A DNA stretch of 64,000 nt, from assembly GCF_007830435.1 (NCBI RefSeq), contig NZ_VLLC01000006.1, positions 56,404 through 120,403 on the forward strand, written 5' to 3'. Positions 15,470-23,063 of this stretch are shown here, one piece after another; within the stretch, counting starts at the first letter, position 1; every line of letters starts with the position of its first letter. The translations under genes were made by a program, and so were the position numbers. This DNA comes from Desulfobotulus alkaliphilus (GTDB taxonomy: Bacteria; Desulfobacterota; Desulfobacteria; Desulfobacterales; ASO4-4). The notes beneath the pieces were generated by a model. That model saw only the letters and a program-made list of their open reading frames with translations. It was not told the DNA's origin and did no database searches.

Positions 15470-16914
15470 TGGCCCACATTCTCATTATTGATGACGACGA
15501 TCAGCTCAGAACCAGTTTTCAGCGCCTGCTCACGGCAGAGGGCTTTCAGGTCAGTACCGCCGCATCCGGAGAAGCGGGCCTGCGCTTCATCGGAGAAAAG
15601 ATACCGGATCTGGTCATTGTGGACATACAGATGCCCGGCAAAAACGGCCTTGAAGTCTTTGCCATCATCCACGACAACCATCCCCGCCTGCCCGTCATCA
15701 TCATGACCGCCTTCGGCACCACGGAATCCGCCATCGAAGCCACCAAGGCCGGCGCCTTTGACTACATTTTAAAACCCTTTGACATTCCTGAAATGCTGAC
15801 GCTGATAGGAAAAGCCCTGGATGCGGGAAAATTCATGAAGACCCAGATTTCTTCGGGTGAAGACAGCGAACCCCCTGTCACCGTCAACGAGGCCATCATC
15901 GGCCGCAGCCCTGCCATGCAGCAGGTTTACAAGGCCATCGGCCGGGTTACGGCCACCGAGGCCACGGTGCTGATCCGGGGAGAGTCCGGCACAGGCAAGG
16001 AACTTGTGGCCAGTGCCATCTATCAGCACAGCAGCAGATCCGATAAACCCTTCCAGATCATCAACTGCGTTGCCATACCGGAAACCCTTCTGGAATCCGA
16101 GCTCTTCGGCTATGAAAAGGGAGCCTTTACCGGTGCCGTTCAGCGCCGCATGGGAAAAATTGAACAGGCCAACGGCGGTACGGTGTTTCTCGATGAAATC
16201 GGAGACATGCCCCTTTCCCTGCAGTCCAAGCTCCTGCGGCTGCTGCAGGAACGCAGCATTGAACGCATTGGCGGAAGGGACACCATTCCTGTGGATGTGC
16301 GCATCATTGCCGCCACCAACCGCAATCTGGAACAGGCCATAGAAGAGGGCATCTTCCGGGAAGATCTCTACTATCGCCTCAATGTGGTCAGCCTCACCCT
16401 GCCGCCCCTCAGGGAAAGAAAGGGAGACATAAGCCTTTTAACGGATTATTTCCTGCATCGTTTTGCCATGGAATCGGGCATGGAAAATCCGGGCATCAGC
16501 GATGAGGCCCGGGGCAGGCTGGAGCAGTATGACTGGCCCGGCAATATCCGGGAATTCGGCAATGTCCTGCACAAGGCCATTATCTTCAACCGGGGCATGC
16601 CCGTTGCTGCCGAGGATCTCGATATGGGAAACCCGCCACCCCTCAATGATACCACAAGAAAAACCCCGGATCTGGAGGACGGTATCCGGCAGTGGATACG
16701 CGCCGGTCTGGAAAAGGGAGAAAGTACTTCATTTTTTGATGAAACCATGGATACCTGTGCCCGGCTTATGGTCAGTGAAGCCCTGAAGTTCACCGGCGGC
16801 AACCGGTCCCAGGCCGCAAGGCTGCTGGGCATGTCCCGGCCCACCCTCCACGCCCGCATTGATAAGTATAACCTGAAAATGGAAACCTCCATAAAAACGG
16901 AAGCCGAAGACTGA
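15469..16914 (+). CDS. NtrC-family sigma-54 response regulator
   Basis: A 481-aa regulator: receiver (about 1-120, phospho-Asp in LVIVDIQMPG, Lys in YILKPFD), AAA+ domain (Walker A GESGTGKE, GAFTGA loop, intact Walker B VFLDEIGDM, arginine-finger region) and a Fis-type HTH (GGNRSQAARLLGMSRPTLHAR). The start at 15469 overlaps the kinase stop and follows AAAAGGAG; an in-frame ATG 30 nt earlier lies inside the kinase. The nearest sigma-54 promoter is 17037, only ~120 nt after this gene, so the CBS-permease-receiver operon is the likely target. Confidence 0.96.
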   Translation: MAHILIIDDDDQLRTSFQRLLTAEGFQVSTAASGEAGLRFIGEKIPDLVIVDIQMPGKNGLEVFAIIHDNHPRLPVIIMTAFGTTESAIEATKAGAFDYILKPFDIPEMLTLIGKALDAGKFMKTQISSGEDSEPPVTVNEAIIGRSPAMQQVYKAIGRVTATEATVLIRGESGTGKELVASAIYQHSSRSDKPFQIINCVAIPETLLESELFGYEKGAFTGAVQRRMGKIEQANGGTVFLDEIGDMPLSLQSKLLRLLQERSIERIGGRDTIPVDVRIIAATNRNLEQAIEEGIFREDLYYRLNVVSLTLPPLRERKGDISLLTDYFLHRFAMESGMENPGISDEARGRLEQYDWPGNIREFGNVLHKAIIFNRGMPVAAEDLDMGNPPPLNDTTRKTPDLEDGIRQWIRAGLEKGESTSFFDETMDTCARLMVSEALKFTGGNRSQAARLLGMSRPTLHARIDKYNLKMETSIKTEAED

Positions 16915-17036
16915 TCCAGCCTCCCGTCCAGAGACCTTACACCCCCTTGGACAGCCTGGAAACCATGCGGACACCACCCCCCTGACACCCACCAAAAAAA
17001 CCCAATATTTACAAGGCAATACCAAACAAAAAACTT

Positions 17037-17053
17037 CTGGCACACCCCTTGCA
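17037..17053 (+). promoter_or_regulatory. Sigma-54 promoter of the CBS-SLC13-receiver operon
   Basis: CTGGCACACCCCTTGCA is a consensus -24/-12 promoter (GG at 17039-17040, GC at 17051-17052). It lies 76 nt before the CBS gene and just after the NtrC-type regulator. The rest of the gap 16915-17128 holds no gene; activator sites may lie there. Confidence 0.9.
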
Positions 17054-17128
17054 AAATCTCCTCTCAGCAAACACCCGGGCTTAAAGAAAGCCCGTGTCCA
17101 TGAACCCCAGCGGGAGGAGAAAAAGCCC

Positions 17129-17680
17129 ATGCAACAATTTGTCAGAGACTTCATGGTCCCCACGGAAAAATTCCCCACCATTCAGGACTCCGCCACATTC
17201 ACCGAAGCCGTACTGGCCCTTGAGGCATCCCAGGAAGCCTTTCTTGCGGGCAAACAGGAGCAGCGCATCCTTCTTGTCTTTGATGATGCCGGTAAAATTG
17301 TAGGCAAACTCACCCCCATTGATATTGTCCGGGGGCTGGAACCCAATTTCGACAAGGTTGTGGATAAAGAAGCAGGTGCTTTTATCTCCAATGTCAATTA
17401 CGTCATTGATTCCATGAAAAAACAGACCCAGCTCTGGTCAAAACCCATTGACGATCTCTGTGTCAGGGCAAAGGACATGCGGGTCAGAGACTTTGTCAAA
17501 AGCACACCCCGTTCCCAGATCATTGGCGCAGATGCCAGCCTCAACGATGCCCTGCACGCCTTTGTGATTTTCGGCCATGACGCCATCTTTGCCATGGACG
17601 GACCCGTGGTGGCAGGGGTTCTGCGTTTTTCCGATGTTTACCGGGAAATCCAGAGACAGATCAAAGCCTGTAAAATTTAG
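17129..17680 (+). CDS. CBS-domain protein
   Basis: A 183-aa cytoplasmic protein with two CBS-type motifs: residues ~5-75 (FMVPTEKFPTIQDSATFTEA, then LLVFDDAGKIVGKLTPIDIV) and ~115-180 (VRDFVKSTPRSQIIGADASL, then GVLRFSDVYREI). CBS pairs bind adenosyl ligands and often gate channels or transporters by energy state. It is the first gene after the sigma-54 promoter and is followed 58 nt later by the permease, so control of permease activity by nucleotide level is a fair guess. Confidence 0.88.
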   Translation: MQQFVRDFMVPTEKFPTIQDSATFTEAVLALEASQEAFLAGKQEQRILLVFDDAGKIVGKLTPIDIVRGLEPNFDKVVDKEAGAFISNVNYVIDSMKKQTQLWSKPIDDLCVRAKDMRVRDFVKSTPRSQIIGADASLNDALHAFVIFGHDAIFAMDGPVVAGVLRFSDVYREIQRQIKACKI

Positions 17681-17738
17681 CGACGGATAAAACCGTCCGC
17701 ATTTTATATTCATTTATTTCTCACAAGGAGACTGAAAC

Positions 17739-19211
17739 ATGGCTGAAAACACACAGGAGCTGAAAAAACCCGGCCCCAATGAACTGGTGATTGATGAGCA
17801 TCCGGAAACACCCCCCCAGTCCGGCATGAGTATCATCATCAAATGCGCCATTGCCATTGCCTTAGGGATTTTTGTTTATATCCTTCCCACACCGGACAAC
17901 CTTTCCCCCGAAGGCCACAAGCTGCTGGCCCTTCTGGTCACGGTTCTTGTTCTCTGGATCACTGAAGCCATACCCATTGGTGTCACGGCCCTCTGCGTGG
18001 GTGCGGGCATGATCGCTTTAAATATTGTGGGCAGAAACGACGCCTGGACCCCCTATGCCAACCCTGCCGTTATGTTCGTTCTCATGATCATCATGTTCGG
18101 CGTTGTCTTGAATGAGGTGGGCCTTGCCAAACGCCTCATGTATCACCTTTTAAAAATTGCAGGCACCAATGTAAAAAAACTGAGCCTGATCCTTGCCGTG
18201 GGCTGCACTTCGCTGGCCACCATCCTCCACGATGCCACGGTTACCGTTGTCATGGTATTTGCCTTTGTTCCCGTTTTCATGGCCATGGGCATGAAGCCCG
18301 GCGCAGGCCACAAGCTGCCCAAATTCTTCCTCATGCTCATTCCCATGGCAGCATCCGCAGGGGGCTTTGGCACCATGATCGGTGGCGGTCGTAACCCACT
18401 GGCTCTGGAAATTCTTTATCGCTACACCCATGAGACCACAGGTGTGGGCAAGGTCATCGGCTTCATGGAGTACCTCATTATCCAGTTTCCCATCAGCCTT
18501 TTCACAGGCGTTGCCACCTGGGCTGTGGTTTACCTTCTCTTCAGACCCGAAGAAAAGGAGCTGGTGGGTGTTAAACTGGAAGATCCCGGTCCCATGAGTA
18601 CGGCGGAACTGGGTGTGGGCCTTGTTTTCCTTGGTGCCTTTATCCTCTGGTTCCTTGGAGATATCACGGGCTGGCATGTGAGTGTGGTGGCAGCCATGGC
18701 CATGGTGGGCTTCTGCGCTCCGGGCTGGGTTTCCTTTAAAACCATCTGTGACAAATTCCCCTGGGAGTCCTGGATTGTATTCGGCGCTGGCGTCTCCTTA
18801 GGCCTTGCCATGCTGAAAACCGGTGCAGGTCAGTTCCTTGCGGAATCCTGCCTGCCCCTCCTTGAAGGTCAGGGATCCTTTGTCACCTTCTTTGGCCTTG
18901 GCTTCTTCGGCTCCTTCCTCTCCAGCCTCATGAGTAACTCAGCAGCCGTGGCCCTGACCCTGCCCATCACCCTGCCCATGGCGGACATGCTGAACATGTC
19001 GCCTGTGGCCGTAGCCCTGCTGGCACCCATCACCACCTCCTTCATCATGCTGGTCATCGGCTGCCCTCCCACCATCATCGCCTACAGTGCTGGCTACTTC
19101 ACCCAGGTGGATTTCATTAAGGTAGCCGTGCCCTGGTGTATCTGCCTGCTGGTGATTTCCGTGGCTGCCGCCCTTTTATACTGGCCCATGATAGGGGTGT
19201 ATGGGGGTTAA
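17739..19211 (+). CDS. DASS/SLC13-family anion permease, paralog A
   Basis: A 490-aa permease with ~12 hydrophobic segments. Family signatures: first-half loop GGGRNPLAL with the preceding ASAGGFGTMI, and second-half MSNSAAVALTLPITLP followed by IGCPPTIIAYSAGYF. It is preceded by AAGGAG and followed by a terminator-like hairpin and a receiver gene. It is very similar end to end to the 20375 gene, so the permease-receiver pair has been duplicated in tandem. The substrate is a dicarboxylate, sulfate, sulfonate or similar anion; no residue seen here decides. Confidence 0.9.
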   Translation: MAENTQELKKPGPNELVIDEHPETPPQSGMSIIIKCAIAIALGIFVYILPTPDNLSPEGHKLLALLVTVLVLWITEAIPIGVTALCVGAGMIALNIVGRNDAWTPYANPAVMFVLMIIMFGVVLNEVGLAKRLMYHLLKIAGTNVKKLSLILAVGCTSLATILHDATVTVVMVFAFVPVFMAMGMKPGAGHKLPKFFLMLIPMAASAGGFGTMIGGGRNPLALEILYRYTHETTGVGKVIGFMEYLIIQFPISLFTGVATWAVVYLLFRPEEKELVGVKLEDPGPMSTAELGVGLVFLGAFILWFLGDITGWHVSVVAAMAMVGFCAPGWVSFKTICDKFPWESWIVFGAGVSLGLAMLKTGAGQFLAESCLPLLEGQGSFVTFFGLGFFGSFLSSLMSNSAAVALTLPITLPMADMLNMSPVAVALLAPITTSFIMLVIGCPPTIIAYSAGYFTQVDFIKVAVPWCICLLVISVAAALLYWPMIGVYGG

Positions 19212-19244
19212 AAACCCATTTTCAAACAACAACACCATCGAAAA

Positions 19245-19268
19245 AACCGGACCTCTTCAGGTCCGGTT
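19245..19268 (+). terminator. Hairpin between permease A and its receiver
   Basis: AACCGGACCT (19245-19254), loop CTTC, AGGTCCGGTT (19259-19268): a perfect 10-bp stem followed by CATAAAAAAAGG rather than a T run. It may be a weak terminator or a processing/stability element setting the permease:receiver ratio. The receiver's ribosome site follows within 15 nt. Confidence 0.6.
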
Positions 19269-19291
19269 CATAAAAAAAGGAGATAAAACCC

Positions 19292-19735
19292 ATGGAACCC
19301 ATACGCATTCTGGTGGTGGACGATGAAAAGGATTTTACGGAAATGCTCTGCCTGCGACTGACGGAGGCAGGACATATGGCAGAGGCGGTGCATGATGGTC
19401 AGGCCTGCCTCAAAAAACTGGATGAAAAACCCTTTGACGTTCTGATTCTGGATATCCGCATGCCCGGCATGGACGGCCTGCAGGTTCTCAGACAGATTAA
19501 AACGGACCATATTTCAACGGAAGTCATCCTGCTCACAGGCCACGGCTCCACGGAAACCGCCGTGGAAGGCATGAAAAAAGGCGCCTTTGACTATGCCCTG
19601 AAGCCCTACGACTTTGCGGATCTCTTAGATAAAATCAAAGAAGCCCGTATGGTTAAAAATGAAAGGGAAAGGCGGATCATAAAGGCGGAGGAACGTTCCC
19701 GACTGGACAAACTGGAAAAACACATGCGTTTTTAA
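19292..19735 (+). CDS. Stand-alone receiver paired with permease A
   Basis: A 147-aa receiver: VDDEKDF, phospho-Asp near 54 in LILDIRMPG, Thr in LLTGHGS, Lys in YALKPYD. A charged coiled tail follows (KNERERRIIKAEERSRLDKL). It has no output domain. It closely resembles the 22279 receiver and the receiver domain fused to the SulP permease at 47337 (shared VDDEKDFTEML, EVILLTGHGS and LLDKIK). This pattern suggests that it contacts the permease or a shared partner directly. Confidence 0.93.
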   Translation: MEPIRILVVDDEKDFTEMLCLRLTEAGHMAEAVHDGQACLKKLDEKPFDVLILDIRMPGMDGLQVLRQIKTDHISTEVILLTGHGSTETAVEGMKKGAFDYALKPYDFADLLDKIKEARMVKNERERRIIKAEERSRLDKLEKHMRF

Positions 19736-19786
19736 AGGCCTGTGGTCTGCTTATTGCAGCTAAACATCCATTGAATAAGCCCCACG

Positions 19787-19936
19787 AACGGGGAGTTCCC
19801 GTCCAGCCCCGCAGATTCCTTTCCCCCTCCGGAAAGGGATCAGATCGCCCCCCGATCAGCGGGGACCCTGCCCGGACGGGAAACTCCCTCCATACTCCCC
19901 GTTAAGAAGGACACCGGTTTTCCGGTGTCCTTTTTT
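19787..19936 (+). ncRNA. Candidate structured RNA with three-way junction
   Basis: Nested complementary segments can be drawn by eye. The outer 14-bp stem is GGGAGTTCCCGTCC (19791-19804) with GGACGGGAA-ACTCCC (19874-19888, one bulge), with a competing stem AACGGGGAGT (19787-19796) with ACTCCCCGTT (19894-19903). The inner stem is CCCCGC (19807-19812) with GCGGGG (19859-19864). Two hairpins lie inside it: ATTCCTTTCC with GGAAAGGGAT, and GATCG with CGATC. A perfect terminator follows at 19907. It could be a small RNA or the 3' end of the receiver mRNA. It matches no RNA class I know. Bases 19937-20236 show nothing coding. Confidence 0.55.
19907..19936 (+). terminator. Strong intrinsic terminator
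   Basis: AAGGACACCGG (19907-19917), loop TTTT, CCGGTGTCCTT (19922-19932) and a T run to 19936. It ends the 17-kb operon and the folded RNA. Confidence 0.92.
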
Positions 19937-20236
19937 CTTAGGATGATGCAGAAAATACACGCTCCCTTGCCAGAACAAAGCTCTTTCTGTGACCTGTCTG
20001 CCCAAAGCCTAAAGTGTAAAGGCCACTGACAAGACCCCCAAAAAACTGTCGGGTTTTTTTTCAATTCAGCCCCTGCCATTTCCCTTCTTTCATATCACGA
20101 ACCTGCCCTTCAAAAAAATAATGAGAAATCCATTAAGCCTTAAATAATCCCCATCCTCGCCACCTTCAGGGAATCCCAATTCAAAAAAAGAAAATTAACC
20201 AAATTTCTGCTTTTTAAAAAAACCAAAAGACATTTT

Positions 20237-20253
20237 CCGGTATCATCCTTGCA
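20237..20253 (+). promoter_or_regulatory. Sigma-54 promoter of permease B
   Basis: TCCGGTATCATCCTTGCAA has GG at 20239-20240 and GC at 20251-20252 with the required 10-nt spacing. The -24 box is less perfect than at 17037, the -12 TTGCA is ideal. The gene starts ~120 nt downstream. Confidence 0.6.
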
Positions 20254-20374
20254 AAAAAACCTTAAAAAGTGGCCTGAAATAAAAAAGCTATAAAAAATTC
20301 AGGCCTTTCTTCAACATCCTTCCCTGCTCAGGGAAGCAAAAATAAAACAGAAGATTGTGAAAGGAGTTTATACC

Positions 20375-21838
20375 ATGGGAGCCCAGGATCATGCGACCCC
20401 GCCCCCCAACCGCCTTGTTGACCACCATGAGGAACCCCAAAGTCCCCCGCAGTCCGGCATGAGCATCATCATCAAATGCACCGTTGCCGTTGCTCTGGGT
20501 ATCTTTGTCTATCTTCTTCCCACGCCGGACAATCTCTCTCCCGAAGGCCACAGACTGCTGGCCCTTCTGGTCACCATTCTTGTTCTATGGACAACCGAAG
20601 CCCTGCCCATCGGTGTCACAGCCCTCTGTGTCGGGGGCGGCATGATCGCCTTTGACATTGTGGGCAGAAACGATGCATGGACACCCTATGCCAACCCTGC
20701 GGTGATGTTTGTTCTCATGATCATCATGTTCGGTGTCATCCTCAACGAAGTGGGCCTTGCCAGACGGCTCATGTACTATCTGCTGAAATTTGCGGGAACC
20801 AACGTCAAAAAACTCAGCTTTATCCTTGCCGTGGGATGCACCCTTACGGCTACCGTACTCCACGATGCAACGGTCACCGTTATCATGGTGTTTGCCTTTG
20901 TTCCTGTTTTCATGGCCATGGGCATGAAGCCCGGCAGCGGCCACAAACTTCCCAAATTCTTTCTCATGCTCATTCCCATGGCTGCATCCGCAGGGGGCTT
21001 TGGCACCATGATCGGTGGCGGTCGTAACCCGCTGGCCCTGGAAGTGCTCTACCGCTACACCGAGGAAACCACGGGCGTGGGAAAGGTGATCGGCTTCATG
21101 GAGTACCTCATCATCCAGATGCCCATCAGTATCTTTACGGCCATTGCCACCTGGGCCGTGGTATATTTTCTTTTCAGACCCGAAGAAAAGGAACTCAAAG
21201 GCATTGAACTGGACGACCCCGGCCCCATGAGCACGGCGGAACTGGGGGTCAGCATTGTTTTTGTTCTGACCTTTATCCTCTGGTTTCTGGGAGATTTTAC
21301 GGGCTGGCATGTCAGCGTGGCCGCCTGTATTGCCATGGTAGGCTTCTGTGGCCCGGGATGGGTCTCCTTTAAAACCGTCTGCGACAAATTCCCCTGGGAA
21401 TCCTGGATCGTTTTTGGTGCCGGTGTTTCTCTGGGTATGGCCATGCTGCAGACGGGTGCGGGCCAGTTCCTTGCGGAAAGCCTGCTTCCCATGCTGGAAG
21501 GAAAAAGCAGCTTCACCATTTTCTATGGCCTTGGACTTTTCGGCTCCTTCCTCTCCAGTCTCATGAGCAACTCCGCAGCGGTGGCCCTGACCCTGCCCAT
21601 CACCCTGCCCATGGCGGACATGCTGAACATGTCTCCTGTGGCCGTAGCCCTTCTGGCCCCTGTGACCACCTCCTTTATCATGCTGGTCATCGGCTGCCCC
21701 CCCACCATCATTGCCTACAGCGCAGGCTATTTTACCCAGATAGACTTCATCAAGGTGGCCGTTCCCTGGTGCCTGATCCTGCTTCTTGTATCCGTGGCAG
21801 CGGCCCTGCTATACTGGCCTTTAATCGGCATACACTGA
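20375..21838 (+). CDS. DASS/SLC13-family anion permease, paralog B
   Basis: A 487-aa permease nearly collinear with the 17739 product: same N-terminal PPQSGMSIIIK, GGGRNPLAL loop, MSNSAAVALTLP and IGCPPTIIAYSAGYF. The ATG at 20375 follows GAAAGGAG; a GTG 18 nt upstream is part of that ribosome site. It has its own sigma-54 promoter. A small membrane protein gene lies 18 nt downstream, then a receiver. Differences from paralog A cluster in hydrophobic segments, so the substrate is probably the same or closely related. Confidence 0.9.
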   Translation: MGAQDHATPPPNRLVDHHEEPQSPPQSGMSIIIKCTVAVALGIFVYLLPTPDNLSPEGHRLLALLVTILVLWTTEALPIGVTALCVGGGMIAFDIVGRNDAWTPYANPAVMFVLMIIMFGVILNEVGLARRLMYYLLKFAGTNVKKLSFILAVGCTLTATVLHDATVTVIMVFAFVPVFMAMGMKPGSGHKLPKFFLMLIPMAASAGGFGTMIGGGRNPLALEVLYRYTEETTGVGKVIGFMEYLIIQMPISIFTAIATWAVVYFLFRPEEKELKGIELDDPGPMSTAELGVSIVFVLTFILWFLGDFTGWHVSVAACIAMVGFCGPGWVSFKTVCDKFPWESWIVFGAGVSLGMAMLQTGAGQFLAESLLPMLEGKSSFTIFYGLGLFGSFLSSLMSNSAAVALTLPITLPMADMLNMSPVAVALLAPVTTSFIMLVIGCPPTIIAYSAGYFTQIDFIKVAVPWCLILLLVSVAAALLYWPLIGIH

Positions 21839-21856
21839 TAAGAAAGGAGCTTACCC

Positions 21857-22114
21857 ATGGGCAGAGATGCGGAAAAAACCATGAAAGATCTTCCAGATGG
21901 CGAAAAGAAAAATGATGAAAAAATTAAAACCGAGGCAGACCACCTCTACGACCTGCTCCGGCCCCTGCATCATCTGCCCAGGGGTAAAAACACATGGAAC
22001 CCTGCAATCATTAAAAAATCATGGTTCTGGCCCCTCAGTGTGGCCATTCTGATGATTCTTTATTATGTTTATCCTCTGATCTGGGATTTTTTTGCCCAAA
22101 GCTCCGGTGGATAA
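21857..22114 (+). CDS. Small single-span membrane protein
   Basis: An 85-aa protein. The first ~50 residues are charged and soluble, followed by one membrane helix (about 57-76, FWPLSVAILMILYYVYPLIW) and a short tail. AAGGAG precedes the ATG. No family recognised. Its place between permease B and the receiver suggests an accessory subunit of the permease; permease A lacks such a partner. Confidence 0.7.
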   Translation: MGRDAEKTMKDLPDGEKKNDEKIKTEADHLYDLLRPLHHLPRGKNTWNPAIIKKSWFWPLSVAILMILYYVYPLIWDFFAQSSGG

Positions 22115-22146
22115 AACCCAGCGCTGCCGGGACCAGTTCCTGAAAT

Positions 22147-22260
22147 CCCCCCCTCTCCACCGGCGACCGAGATCCTCGAAGCCGGGCCCGGAGTGGGGGG
22201 CAATACACGGATTCAATGAATCCCGGAGCCAGCCTGAATAACATACAGCCCGAGGGGCTG
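22147..22260 (+). other. Folded leader upstream of the second receiver
   Basis: Several short helices are readable: CCCCCC (22148-22153) and CTCC (22155-22158) pair with GGAG and GGGGGG (22190-22200), enclosing CCGGC/GCCGG and CGAG/CTCG. Two separate hairpins follow, GGATTC-AAT-GAATCC (22209-22223) and CAGCCC-GAG-GGGCTG (22246-22260), the latter just before the ribosome site. It may limit read-through or translation of the receiver relative to the permease. Confidence 0.45.
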
Positions 22261-22278
22261 CACAGAAAGGAGACATCC

Positions 22279-22722
22279 ATGGTTCCCATCCGCATCCTTG
22301 TGGTGGACGATGAAAAGGACTTTACGGAAATACTCTGCATGAGACTCAACGCCGCAGGCTTTCAGGCCGATGAGGTGCATAGTGGTCTGGACGGCCTGAA
22401 AATGCTGGATACCAAGCCCTATGACGTTCTTATTCTGGATATCCGCATGCCCGGCATGGACGGACTTCAGGTACTGAGGCAGATCAAGACCGATCATATC
22501 TCAACGGAAGTAATTCTTCTTACGGGCCACGGCTCTACAGAAACCGCAGTGGAAGGCATGAAGCGGGGTGCCTTTGATTATGCCCTGAAACCCTATGACT
22601 TCAAGGAGCTGGTTGAAAAAATAAAAGAGGCCGCAGAGGTCAAAAGGAAAAGAGAAGCACGCATCCGGAGGGCCGAAGAACGCTCCCGTCTGGATAAATT
22701 GGAAAAAAGCATGCGGTTTTAG
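22279..22722 (+). CDS. Stand-alone receiver paired with permease B
   Basis: A 147-aa receiver. The ATG at 22279 follows AAAGGAG; an in-frame ATG 63 nt upstream lies in the folded leader. It has VDDEKDF, phospho-Asp in LILDIRMPG, LLTGHGS, YALKPYD and a charged tail ending KLEKSMRF. It is a close paralog of the 19292 product and the last gene of the island. A palindromic element begins 2 nt after its stop, so the element may supply its transcript end. Confidence 0.93.
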   Translation: MVPIRILVVDDEKDFTEILCMRLNAAGFQADEVHSGLDGLKMLDTKPYDVLILDIRMPGMDGLQVLRQIKTDHISTEVILLTGHGSTETAVEGMKRGAFDYALKPYDFKELVEKIKEAAEVKRKREARIRRAEERSRLDKLEKSMRF

Positions 22723-22723
22723 C

Positions 22724-23042
22724 TTATTCAGAATTTCCACCGCTGTAATTTCAACAGCTTCGTACTGCTGCAAGGCTCCGTGGCTATTTGCAAGTGACAT
22801 TGCAATCGTTTCGGATCAGAGCTTTGCAGGCCTGTGCGAAAGAAGCGGCAAACTGTCTGAGCCGCCACAAAGGCAGCGTGCTTAAGCCTGCCATGGTAAT
22901 CAAAAAGCTTATCCTGCCTGTGGCGGGGAGTTTTTGCCGCTTCCGCACAGGGCAAGAAGCTCCCGAATAAGATTGCGTCACGGGCAAATAGCCTGGATGC
23001 CTGTGCACCTGCCTGACAGCTATTATTGTGCTGAACAATTAC
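22724..23042. repeat. Palindromic MITE-like element, copy 3
   Basis: A ~319-bp copy in the same orientation as copy 2. The right end has the full terminal motif (TGTGCTGAACAATTA); the left end retains TTATTCAG but has lost about 15-20 bp beside it. The interior palindrome is intact. It sits between a receiver stop (2 nt) and the diguanylate cyclase start (21 nt after), replacing the whole intergenic space. Confidence 0.85.
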
Positions 23043-23063
23043 CATAATTGAAAGGAAGCCCCC

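Noticed and set aside
19787-19936. SRP RNA or 6S RNA
   Set aside because: The SRP tetraloop region is missing, and the branched fold does not match the long single hairpin of 6S RNA.
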